From: an uncultured Allobosea sp.
GTDB taxonomy: Bacteria; Pseudomonadota; Alphaproteobacteria; Rhizobiales; Beijerinckiaceae
Assembly (NCBI RefSeq): GCF_945957345.1
Contig: NZ_CAMFKW010000009.1
Span: forward strand, 1-64,000
Reading direction: 5' to 3'
DNA length: 64,000 bases
How positions within the stretch are numbered: the stretch's first letter is position 1; every line of letters starts with the position of its first letter. Positions 46,487 through 53,765 of the stretch are shown here, one piece after another. The notes beneath the pieces were generated by a model that saw only the letters and a list, made by a program, of their open reading frames with translations, did not search any database and was not told the origin of the DNA. Both the position numbers and the translations under genes were made by a program.

Positions 46487-46570
46487 TGCCCCATTTCCAG
46501 AGCCCGTCGACGGCTCGCTCCTAGTCTTCGCGCAACGCGTCCGCAGCGGCGCCTTGGGAGGAGATTTCAG

Positions 46571-47557
46571 ATGCAGCGACAGCTCTCACGCCGCCATGTC
46601 CTGGCTGGCATCGCCGGAGCGAGCGTTTTCGCAGGCCGTTCGCAGGCTCTCGCCGATACCTGGCCGAGCCGCGCGACCAATATCGTCGTGCCCTTCCCGG
46701 CGGGCGCCTCGACGGACGTCGTCGCCCGGCTTCTGGCGGAGCGGCTGCGCGCCGAACTGGGACAGGGCTTCGTCGTCGAGAACAAGACCGGCGCCGGCGG
46801 GAATATCGCCGCCAGCAGCGTCGTCCGCTCAGCGCCCGACGGCTACACCCTGATGTTCTCGTCCTCGGGCCCGCTCGCGACCAACAAGCTGCTCTACAAG
46901 ACGCTCACCTTCGATCCGCTGACCGATTTTACGCCGATCGCCCTGCTCGGCGATGTCCAGGGCATCGTAGCGGTGCATCCTTCGCTGCCGGTGAAGTCCT
47001 TCGCGGAGCTCGTCGCCTACGGCAAGGCCAATCCGGGCAAGCTCACCTTCGGCAGTCCCGGTTTCGGCCTGATGGGCCACATGGCCGGCGAACTGATCCA
47101 GCGCAAGGCCGGCTTCCAGATGACGCATGTGCCCTATCGCGGCTCGGCGCCGCTCGCGACCGACCTGCTCGCCGGGACCGTCAATGTCGCGATCGATTTC
47201 ATCCCGACCTATATCCCGCAGATCAAGACCGGCGCGATCCGCGGGCTCGCCGTCACCAGCGACCAGCGCGCACCGCAACTGCCCGATATTCCGACGCTCG
47301 CGGAAGCAGGCCTGCCCGATATCAATGCCACCGGCTGGTTCGGGCTCGTCGGCCCCAAGGGCCTGCCGGCTCCGATGGTGACGCGGCTGGCTTCGATTAC
47401 GCGCGCCTACATTGACAGTGCGGAAGGTCGCCAGAAGCTCGACGTCATCGGCGTGCGCGCCCGCACCGGCGATGCCGAGGCGATGCGGACGGCGCAGGCC
47501 ATGGAGATTGCCCGATGGGCCGACGTGATCAAGGCTGCGGGCATTTCACTCGATTGA
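46571..47557 (+). CDS. TTT-type (Bug family) solute-binding protein
   Basis: 328 residues, GGGAGGAG before the ATG. Signal sequence SRRHVLAGIAGASVFAGRSQALA (twin-arginine-like SRRHVL). Bug family: IVVPFPAGASTDVVARLLAE, GFVVENKTGAGGNIAA, GYTLMFSSSGPLA, GLRGLAVTSDQRAPQLPDIP-like block. These proteins bind carboxylates such as tricarboxylates, nicotinate or tartrate for TctA/TctB permeases. No permease genes are nearby, so it either serves a distant permease or acts as a sensor partner. Context suggests a ligand handled by the neighbouring hydratase. Confidence 0.88.
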   Translation: MQRQLSRRHVLAGIAGASVFAGRSQALADTWPSRATNIVVPFPAGASTDVVARLLAERLRAELGQGFVVENKTGAGGNIAASSVVRSAPDGYTLMFSSSGPLATNKLLYKTLTFDPLTDFTPIALLGDVQGIVAVHPSLPVKSFAELVAYGKANPGKLTFGSPGFGLMGHMAGELIQRKAGFQMTHVPYRGSAPLATDLLAGTVNVAIDFIPTYIPQIKTGAIRGLAVTSDQRAPQLPDIPTLAEAGLPDINATGWFGLVGPKGLPAPMVTRLASITRAYIDSAEGRQKLDVIGVRARTGDAEAMRTAQAMEIARWADVIKAAGISLD

Positions 47558-47587
47558 GCCGCGAAGCAGCCTGACGTCAAAACAGGG

Positions 47588-47614
47588 CGGCCCGGGACAA
47601 CCCGGGCCGTTTTT
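47588..47614 (+). terminator. Intrinsic terminator between convergent genes
   Basis: CGGCCCGGG/CCCGGGCCG, a perfect 9-bp stem with an ACAA loop, followed by TTTTT. Classical Rho-independent terminator for the plus-strand cluster. The hairpin itself also works for the minus-strand operon ending at 47624, though no T-run follows there. Confidence 0.93.
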
Positions 47615-47623
47615 CGTTTGTCC

Positions 47624-48571
47624 TCAGGCGGCCTGATCGAGCCCCAGCAATTCCGCGGCATGGCCACCGGTCATCCGCTTGATCTCGGCCTCGGTGAACT
47701 GCAGGTCGAGCAGATGGCCGACGATCTCGCGATAGCCGTCGACCGGACGCGGCGAGCCGGTGAGGCCGAGATCGGAGCAAAGCACCGTCTTGTCGACGCC
47801 GGCGACCTCGATCACCCGGCGCAGTTCCGGCGGATCGAATTTCTTCGACTTGCCCTCGACGAACATGCAGATCGAATGCTCCATCACCGCGCCGAGATCG
47901 ACGAGATGGCGGATTTCAGCATCGCTGCAATGATTGACCATGTAGGTCGGGTGATTGACGAGCAGCTTCTTCACGCCACGGGCCTTCGCCTCCTCGAACA
48001 CAGCGAAAAGCTCGGGCGTCGAGAGATGGCCACCGGCCAGGATGATATCGCCCTCAGCGATCAGATCGAGGATTACTTTGACCTCGTCGATCAACTTGCC
48101 GTCCGGGCCGAAGGCCGTCAGCGGGATCGGATCGAGCATCTTCTGCGCGGTCTTGGGAAAGGTCTTCACCGCGCCGGAGGCGAGCACGTCGATATGGTTC
48201 TTGGCCGAGAGTGTCGGCAGCCAGACGATCTTGCCGCCGAGCTTGATCGCATGGTCGACGGCATGCGGATTGAAGCCGCCCGAGGCGTTGTTCAACGCGA
48301 TGCCGGAAAACAGCCTGACGCCGGTATTCGGCACGAGCTTCTCCAGCAGGATCGCATGCGCGGTACCCAGGTAGAAATGGTCCTTGTACACGACGGCGCG
48401 GAACTTCGCTTCGGCGGCGTCCAGCATTGCCTCGTGATGGTCGAGGATGCGCGGCATCGCAGCCGGGCCGCTATGGCAATGCAGGTCGACGGCACCGACC
48501 AGAAGATCGGCGATCTGGCGGCTGCGCGCATCGGCATTCGTGACAGTGGCATTCATGTCCGTGGCCCTCAT
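47624..48571 (-). CDS. DUF6282 / amidohydrolase-like protein
   Basis: 315 residues. Start placed at the ATG overlapping the cupin-like gene stop (ATGA); an ATG five codons later is possible. AVDLHCHSGPAAMPRILDHH (28-47) gives the His-x-His metal site of PHP/amidohydrolase-like TIM barrels. Further candidate ligands are in VVYKDHFYLG, LAGGHLSTPE, LLVNHPTYMVNH and LCSDLGLTG. I recognise it as the DUF6282 type; its reaction is not known to me. It is the last gene of a three-gene operon with a cupin-like protein and an aldolase. Confidence 0.75.
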   Translation of the reverse strand: MRATDMNATVTNADARSRQIADLLVGAVDLHCHSGPAAMPRILDHHEAMLDAAEAKFRAVVYKDHFYLGTAHAILLEKLVPNTGVRLFSGIALNNASGGFNPHAVDHAIKLGGKIVWLPTLSAKNHIDVLASGAVKTFPKTAQKMLDPIPLTAFGPDGKLIDEVKVILDLIAEGDIILAGGHLSTPELFAVFEEAKARGVKKLLVNHPTYMVNHCSDAEIRHLVDLGAVMEHSICMFVEGKSKKFDPPELRRVIEVAGVDKTVLCSDLGLTGSPRPVDGYREIVGHLLDLQFTEAEIKRMTGGHAAELLGLDQAA

Positions 48572-49491
48572 GCGGTTTCGCCGGGCATCGGATAATCCGC
48601 GGCGTTGATGACCCAGCCGGGCTTCAGCGAGAAGTCCAGGCGAGGCGGGGAGAAGATGTCGATCATCTGGTTCAGGCCCGGCAGGACCGAGCGCGAGGTA
48701 TGGATCGACGGCGGCGGGATCACGGTGAGCGAGGGCGCGGCCATCAGCTCGTGCTCGTCCTCGCGCCAGATGCGCATGTCCGGCGTCCAGGGCCAGCGGA
48801 TGTCGTGGATATAGCCGCCGTCGATAACCAGCGAGCCCTGCTCGAAATCGTCATGATGGTGCGGCGAGAGCGTGGTGATGTCGCGCAGGCCGAAGCGCGG
48901 GTCGAGCATGTTCACCATCAGCGTCGTGCAGCGGAAGATGCTGCCGAAGCGCCCCGTGCCGCCGGCATCGACATCGAGGCTGTAGGATCGGACCTTCCAG
49001 CCGCCACGCGGTTCCGGCCAGGGCTTGAGCAGCGCGACATTGACATGGGGCTCGGCATAGGACGCCGCGTTGGAGCAGGCGGCCGCGAGGTCGGGCGCCG
49101 CGCTGGAAAAGATGCGGATCAGGCGCCCCTTGCCGGCCACCATCACCTTCGACGCGCCGGGCGGGATAAAGGCGATCGAGCGGCCGGACACCTCGACCGT
49201 CTCACCACCAGCCGTGACCGTTGCGCCAAGCGTCTCCTCAGGCAGGATCAGGCAGTATTCGTCGGGCTGCGCCGGGCGGGCCAGGGAGGCACCAGCCTCG
49301 ACATCGGAATAAGCGACGATGAAGTTCTGCCCGCGCGCCAGCCAGGTCTTGAACCCGGCGCCGGCCTGCTGCGGTTCCTCGGCATAGAAGCGGGCATAGT
49401 CGGCCCCGGCATAGGCCTTGACCGCAGGCGCCTTGCCCGCTGGCTGTGTCGCCAGTTGCGAGCGCGGATCGCTGGAAGGATAGCTGGACAC
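48568..49491 (-). CDS. Cupin-fold protein of unknown function
   Basis: 307 residues from a GTG with AGGAGAA upstream. Two cupin-like halves appear: an N-terminal one with YCLILPEETLGATVTAGGET and SIAFIPPGASKVMVAG (about 78-120), and a C-terminal one with LSPHHHDDFEQGSLVIDGGY (about 208-227), whose His/Asp/Glu set looks metal-binding, then PSIHTSRSVLPG. No signal peptide. It could be an isomerase, dioxygenase or sensing protein. Overlap with DUF6282 and a 13-bp gap to the aldolase place it in the same pathway. I cannot name a reaction. Confidence 0.65.
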   Translation of the reverse strand: MSSYPSSDPRSQLATQPAGKAPAVKAYAGADYARFYAEEPQQAGAGFKTWLARGQNFIVAYSDVEAGASLARPAQPDEYCLILPEETLGATVTAGGETVEVSGRSIAFIPPGASKVMVAGKGRLIRIFSSAAPDLAAACSNAASYAEPHVNVALLKPWPEPRGGWKVRSYSLDVDAGGTGRFGSIFRCTTLMVNMLDPRFGLRDITTLSPHHHDDFEQGSLVIDGGYIHDIRWPWTPDMRIWREDEHELMAAPSLTVIPPPSIHTSRSVLPGLNQMIDIFSPPRLDFSLKPGWVINAADYPMPGETA

Positions 49492-49504
49492 GGGTTCGGT
49501 TCTC

Positions 49505-50305
49505 CTATCGCGCGGCGGCGGCTTCGACCCGGCTCCGGGCGGCCTGCATCTGTGAGAGGGTGTCGCTCGCGGCCTTGCGCAGGAACCCCTGATCCGAGGA
49601 AAGGATGAAGGCGCTGGCGCCGCGCTCGGCGAAGGCGGCGGATTCCTCGCCGTTGTCGGTCATCACGCAGACCGGCTTGCCGGCAGCCTTCGCGGCCCGG
49701 AAGATCGTGTCGACCGCGTCGCGGACGACCGGCGCATCGCGGGTGGGGGCTCCGAAGGCAACCGTCAGGTCACCTCGACCGATGAAGACGGCATCGAGCC
49801 CTTCGACCGCGAGGATCGCGTCGATCTTCTCAAGCGCCGACGAGTCTTCGATCATCGCGATGGTCGCGACGGCGGCGTCCGAGGCGTCGACGAGGTCCCA
49901 CATCTTCGAGCCCCCATAGCGGCCGGCACGGGTGACGCCCGAAAAGCCGCGTTTGCCGCCGCGGTAGCGGCAGGCCGCGACCAGCGCCTCGGCATCGGCG
50001 ACCGTGGCGATATGGGGCGCAAGCACGCCCTCGGCGCCGCAATCGAGCACCGCGAGGATCGCATCTGCCGAGAGCGTGGGAACGCGGACGACACCGGCGA
50101 TGCGCGCGGCACGGGCCGCCAGCAGCGCGATATCGGTCGTGTTGCGGTCGAAAGGCGCATGCTCCTGGTCGACGACGACGAAATCGTAGCCGGAAGCCCC
50201 AAGGATTTCGGTCGCATGGGCGGTCGGCGTCTTGATGAAACTCCCGGCCAGGAAGGCGCCGCTGAGCAGGCGCTGACGGAAGCTGTTCGGTGCGGGAGTC
50301 TGCAT
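49505..50305 (-). CDS. HpcH/HpaI-family class II aldolase
   Basis: 266 residues. Conserved blocks: FIKTPTAHATEILGASGYDF, VVVDQEHAPFD (about 43-53, catalytic His), GAEGVLAPHI, IAMIEDSSALE (metal Glu) and FIGRGDLTVAFG (metal Asp). These enzymes use divalent metal to split 2-keto-4-hydroxy acids to pyruvate plus an aldehyde. First gene of the minus-strand three-gene operon, divergent from an AapJ-like binding protein, with a repeat box shared with the hydratase promoter in between. It probably performs the C-C cleavage of the cluster. Confidence 0.88.
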   Translation of the reverse strand: MQTPAPNSFRQRLLSGAFLAGSFIKTPTAHATEILGASGYDFVVVDQEHAPFDRNTTDIALLAARAARIAGVVRVPTLSADAILAVLDCGAEGVLAPHIATVADAEALVAACRYRGGKRGFSGVTRAGRYGGSKMWDLVDASDAAVATIAMIEDSSALEKIDAILAVEGLDAVFIGRGDLTVAFGAPTRDAPVVRDAVDTIFRAAKAAGKPVCVMTDNGEESAAFAERGASAFILSSDQGFLRKAASDTLSQMQAARSRVEAAAAR

Positions 50306-50376
50306 GCTGCGGCCTGCCGGTTTCGATGGTCGTGATGATGGGCACGACCAGCACCGATCGCCGTCGGAATTGGCTT

Positions 50377-50394
50377 CGTTTCATTTTGCGAAAT
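50377..50394. promoter_or_regulatory. Second copy of the CGTTTCATT-N4-GAAAT box
   Basis: Matches 43017-43034 at 14 of 18 positions including both ends, and contains CATTT-N4-AAATG as an inverted repeat. It lies in the 183-bp region between the aldolase and AapJ-like genes, so one regulator may control both this promoter and the hydratase/HAL one. No other element is evident in the region. Confidence 0.55.
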
Positions 50395-50488
50395 GCATCG
50401 ACACTGGCCTGCCCCTGGGTCAGAAAGCCGACAGGATCGCGCAGGGATCAACGAAACGGCGGATCGTACCGTCTGAAAGGCCATCGCA

Positions 50489-51499
50489 ATGAAGAAGCGC
50501 CTCCTGCTGCTCGCCGGCATGCTCGCCGCCTCCGCCCTGCCCGCCGCCGCCGGCACGCTCGAAAACGTCCGGAACCGTGGCGAGCTGGTCTGCGGCGTCA
50601 GCCCGGGCGTGGCCGGCTTCTCCGTGCCCGACGAGAAGGGGCTCTGGGGCGGCTTCGACGTCGATATCTGCCGCGCGGTCGCGGCCGCCGTCTTCGGCGA
50701 TGCCAAGAAGGTGCGCTTCACCCCGCTCAGCCCGAAGGACCGCTTCGTCGCACTGCAGACCAGCGAGATCGACGTGCTCTCCCGGCAGGCGACCTGGACG
50801 CTGGGGCGCGATACCCAGATGGGCCTGCGTTATGTCGGCATCGGCTATTACGATGGCCAAGGCTTCATGGTCCGCAAGTCCGCGAACATCGCCTCGGCCA
50901 AGGACCTGAACGGCGCCTCGGTCTGCGTGCCCACTGGCACCACGACGGAGCTCAACATCGCCGATTATTTCCGGGCGAACGGCATGAAATACGAGGGCGT
51001 CGCCTTCGAAGCCGGCGACCAGGTCGCGAAAGCCTTCGAATCCGGCCGCTGCGACGTGTTCAGCAACGACGTCTCTGCGCTCTCCGCCTATCGGCTGAAG
51101 CTGGTCAACCCGGCCGAATACGTCATCCTGCCCGAGCTGATCTCGAAGGAGCCGCTCGGTCCCGTCGTGCGCCAGGGCGACGAGACCTGGACCAGCATCG
51201 TGCGCTGGGCGCTCTACGGCATGATCGTGGCCGAGGAGCTGGGCGTCACCTCAGCCAATGCCGATCAGCTCAAGACCAGCGGCTCGCCCGAAGTGCAACG
51301 CTTGCTCGGCAGCAACGGCAATTTCGGAGAATCGATGGGTCTGAAGCAGGATTGGGCCCTGCAGATCGTCAGGCAGGTCGGCAATTACGGCGAGGTCTAC
51401 GAGCGCAATGTCGGTACGGGCTCGAAGCTCGGCATCGCCCGCGGCCTGAACAAGCTCTGGACCCAGGGCGGCCTGCAATACGCCCCGCCTGTGCGCTGA
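50489..51499 (+). CDS. Orphan AapJ-like amino-acid binding protein
   Basis: 336 residues, closely similar in layout to AapJ at the left of the window. Signal peptide LLLLAGMLAASALPAAAG, then NVRNRGELVCGVSPGVAGFS, GGFDVDICRAVAAAVFGDAK, IDVLSRQATWTLGRDTQMGL, YYDGQGFMVRK. No permease or ATPase gene accompanies it. It may deliver to the aapQM permeases about 46 kb away. It is followed by a hairpin terminator and an LDH2-family gene on the same strand, next to hydroxyproline/proline genes, so an imino acid ligand is possible. Confidence 0.87.
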   Translation: MKKRLLLLAGMLAASALPAAAGTLENVRNRGELVCGVSPGVAGFSVPDEKGLWGGFDVDICRAVAAAVFGDAKKVRFTPLSPKDRFVALQTSEIDVLSRQATWTLGRDTQMGLRYVGIGYYDGQGFMVRKSANIASAKDLNGASVCVPTGTTTELNIADYFRANGMKYEGVAFEAGDQVAKAFESGRCDVFSNDVSALSAYRLKLVNPAEYVILPELISKEPLGPVVRQGDETWTSIVRWALYGMIVAEELGVTSANADQLKTSGSPEVQRLLGSNGNFGESMGLKQDWALQIVRQVGNYGEVYERNVGTGSKLGIARGLNKLWTQGGLQYAPPVR

Positions 51500-51525
51500 G
51501 CGCCGCTTTCGACAACCTGGCGACC

Positions 51526-51549
51526 ACGCCCGGCCTCAGCGCCGGGCGT
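51526..51549 (+). terminator. Hairpin terminator after the AapJ-like gene
   Basis: ACGCCCGGC/GCCGGGCGT, a 9-bp stem with a 6-nt loop, followed by CTTTG. The T-run is short, so termination may be partial, allowing some read-through into the LDH2-family gene 22 bases further on. Confidence 0.6.
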
Positions 51550-51570
51550 CTTTGCATCGAGGACAGGCTG

Positions 51571-52653
51571 ATGGCGGCTTCGAACACCTATCCCGCGGAG
51601 AGCCTGAAAAGCTTCGCCGTAGCACTGCTCGAAGCGGCCGGCGCGCCGCCCGACAATGCCGCGATCGTGGCCGAGGCGCTGGTCGAGGCCGATAGCGAGG
51701 CCCTGCCCTCGCACGGGCTGCTGCACCTGCCGATGTACCTCGCCCGGATCGCGGGCGGTTCCGTCGATCCGCGCGCCACCGGCGAGATCGTGGTGGATCA
51801 GGGCGCGCGCCTGACGATCGATGCCTGCAATGGGCTGGGGCAGGTTACCGCGGAAACGGCCAGCGACATCGCGATCGCCCGCGCCGAGGCCCATGGTCTC
51901 GCGCTGGTCGCCGTCCGCAACGCCTTCCATTTCGGCGCCGCCGGCCGTTTCGCCCGCAAGATCGCGCTCTCCGGACAGATCGGCATCGTCATGGCGAATA
52001 CGCGCCCGATGCTGCCCGCCCCCGGCGGAACGGAGGCGGTCGTCGGCAACAACCCCCTCGCCATCGCAGTCCCGACCCATGACGAGCCCATCGTCCTCGA
52101 TTTCGCGATGAGTGCCGGTGCCATGGGCAAGATCAGGCTGGCAGCAGGCAAGGGCGAGCCGATTCCCGAAGGCTGGGCGCAGACGACTGACGGCCTGCCG
52201 ACGCGCGACGCACTGGAAGCGCTCAAGGGCACGCTGCTGCCGGCAGCCGGCGCAAAGGGCTTCGGGCTCGCGCTGATGATCGACCTCATCGCCGGAGGCC
52301 TCTCTGCCGGCGGCATGGGCGAAGCCGTGCAGCCGCTTTATGGCGACATGGCTCGCCCTTATGACAGCGCCAACCTGTTCCTGGCGATCCGGATCGAGGG
52401 TTTGCGGCCCCCTGCGGATTTCGCCGCGGCTGCATCGGGCCTGACCGATCGCATCCGCGCCTCGCGTGGCGCGCCCGGAGCGGCTCCTGTCCGAGTCCCC
52501 GGCGATCGCGCAGCCCAGGCGCGCAGCCGCTTCGAAGGCCACTGCCCTCTCGGATCGGAGACGCTCGAAGCGCTGCGAAGCCATGCCAGCCGGCTCGGCG
52601 TCGCGTTTCCAACAGCCCTTCTCGCGGCTGGCGTTCCACCCACCCGCAGCTGA
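51571..52653 (+). CDS. LDH2-family NAD(P)-dependent oxidoreductase, probable pyrroline-2-carboxylate reductase
   Basis: 360 residues, GAGGACAG upstream of the ATG. Malate/L-lactate dehydrogenase type 2 family: EALPSHGLLHLPMYLARI (active-site SHG, about 47-50), HFGAAGRFARKIA, GGTEAVVGNNPLAIAVP, AKGFGLALMIDLIAGGLS. Members reduce Delta1-piperideine/pyrroline-2-carboxylate or dehydrogenate 2-hydroxy acids. Convergent with a trans-3-hydroxyproline dehydratase-type gene and close to putA, so reduction of pyrroline-2-carboxylate to L-proline is a reasonable inference. The extra C-terminal tail (AGVPPTRS) is unremarkable. Confidence 0.85.
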   Translation: MAASNTYPAESLKSFAVALLEAAGAPPDNAAIVAEALVEADSEALPSHGLLHLPMYLARIAGGSVDPRATGEIVVDQGARLTIDACNGLGQVTAETASDIAIARAEAHGLALVAVRNAFHFGAAGRFARKIALSGQIGIVMANTRPMLPAPGGTEAVVGNNPLAIAVPTHDEPIVLDFAMSAGAMGKIRLAAGKGEPIPEGWAQTTDGLPTRDALEALKGTLLPAAGAKGFGLALMIDLIAGGLSAGGMGEAVQPLYGDMARPYDSANLFLAIRIEGLRPPADFAAAASGLTDRIRASRGAPGAAPVRVPGDRAAQARSRFEGHCPLGSETLEALRSHASRLGVAFPTALLAAGVPPTRS

Positions 52654-52670
52654 CGCCGCTTCGGGACGCC

Positions 52671-53678
52671 CTATCGCAGCAGGAAGCCCTGCCGCAGCGG
52701 GTCGTCTCGGTCGATGAACCATGTCGCCTGGCCACAGAGATGGGCGCTGCCCGAAACCTCGGGGATGACCGCGTCGATCGCTCCTAGTTTCGTCTCCTGC
52801 AGTACCCGCCCCGTCATGATCGAGCCGACGATGGATTCGTTGACCAGAACCTGGCCGGGCTTGAGCAGCCCCTTGGCATGGAGCAGCGCGGTCCGTCCGG
52901 CGGTGCCGGAGCCGGTCGGCGAGCGGTCGAGCTGCCGGTCGGCGAAGATGCAGCAATTGGCCTGCGTCGCCTTCAGGTCGAGCGGATCGCCGTCGATGAT
53001 CGTGCCGTAGATATGGTTCAGCTCCGGGATGTCCGGATGCACGACCGGGAAGGCCTTGTTGGCGGCGATCTTCACCTCGGCGCCGAAGCGGATCAGCGCC
53101 TCGGCGTTCTCCCGGCGGATCGCGAGGCCGAAGGGGCGGCCATCGGTGTAGAAATAGAAGGCGCCGCCGAAGGCGATGTCGCCGGTGACCTTGCCGAAGG
53201 TAGGCGTCTCCACGGAGACGTCGCGATGGACGAGATAGGAAGGCACATTGACGAAGCGCACGCTGGCCGCGCGCTTCCCGTCCCAGGTGACGAAGGCCTC
53301 GATGAAGCCGCAGGGCGCATCGATCCCGACCCGCGTTTCCGGCTCCGTGCGCTTCACCCAGCCGAGTTCGACCGCGGCGGTCGCGAGCGCGATGACGCCA
53401 TGCCCGCAATGATCGCTATAGCCCTCGTTATGGACGAAGATGACGCCGAAATCGGCCTCGGGCGAGACCGGCTCGGTCAGGTAGCCCGCATACATGTCGG
53501 CATGGCCGCGCGGCTCGAAGATCAGCGCCTGCCGGACCTCATCGATATTATTCTTCACCCAATCGCGCCGCTGGACGATCGTCTTGCCGGGCAATCGCGG
53601 CAGCCCGCTCGTCACGATCCGGAAGGGCTCGCCGCCGGTATGGGCCTCGACGGTCTGGATGACGCGATCGGCCTGCAT
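52671..53678 (-). CDS. Proline-racemase-family enzyme, probable trans-3-hydroxy-L-proline dehydratase
   Basis: 335 residues from the ATG preceded by GGGGGGAA; an upstream in-frame ATG adds 21 unlikely residues. First active-site motif YSDHCGHGVIAL with Cys91; second motif DRSPTGSGTAGR with Thr255 where racemases and 4-hydroxyproline epimerases have Cys. The Cys/Thr pair is the known pattern of trans-3-hydroxy-L-proline dehydratases, which yield pyrroline-2-carboxylate. Neighbours (LDH2-type reductase, PutA) can take that product through proline to glutamate. Confidence 0.87.
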   Translation of the reverse strand: MQADRVIQTVEAHTGGEPFRIVTSGLPRLPGKTIVQRRDWVKNNIDEVRQALIFEPRGHADMYAGYLTEPVSPEADFGVIFVHNEGYSDHCGHGVIALATAAVELGWVKRTEPETRVGIDAPCGFIEAFVTWDGKRAASVRFVNVPSYLVHRDVSVETPTFGKVTGDIAFGGAFYFYTDGRPFGLAIRRENAEALIRFGAEVKIAANKAFPVVHPDIPELNHIYGTIIDGDPLDLKATQANCCIFADRQLDRSPTGSGTAGRTALLHAKGLLKPGQVLVNESIVGSIMTGRVLQETKLGAIDAVIPEVSGSAHLCGQATWFIDRDDPLRQGFLLR

Positions 53679-53718
53679 CGTTCCCCCCTGGTATCGCGCT
53701 GCCTCGGTGCAGCCTTGA

Positions 53719-53756
53719 GCAGGTCCGGGCGCCATCCGCAAGGCGTCCGGACCTGC
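53719..53756 (-). terminator. Long hairpin after putA
   Basis: GCAGGTCCGGGCGCC and its inverted copy (one G-T pair) form a 15-bp stem with an 8-nt loop, in the 87-bp gap between the putA stop and the hydroxyproline dehydratase start. No T-run on either side, so it may be a non-canonical terminator, an RNA-stability element or an attenuator separating the two genes. Confidence 0.6.
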
Positions 53757-53765
53757 GTTTGCGCC

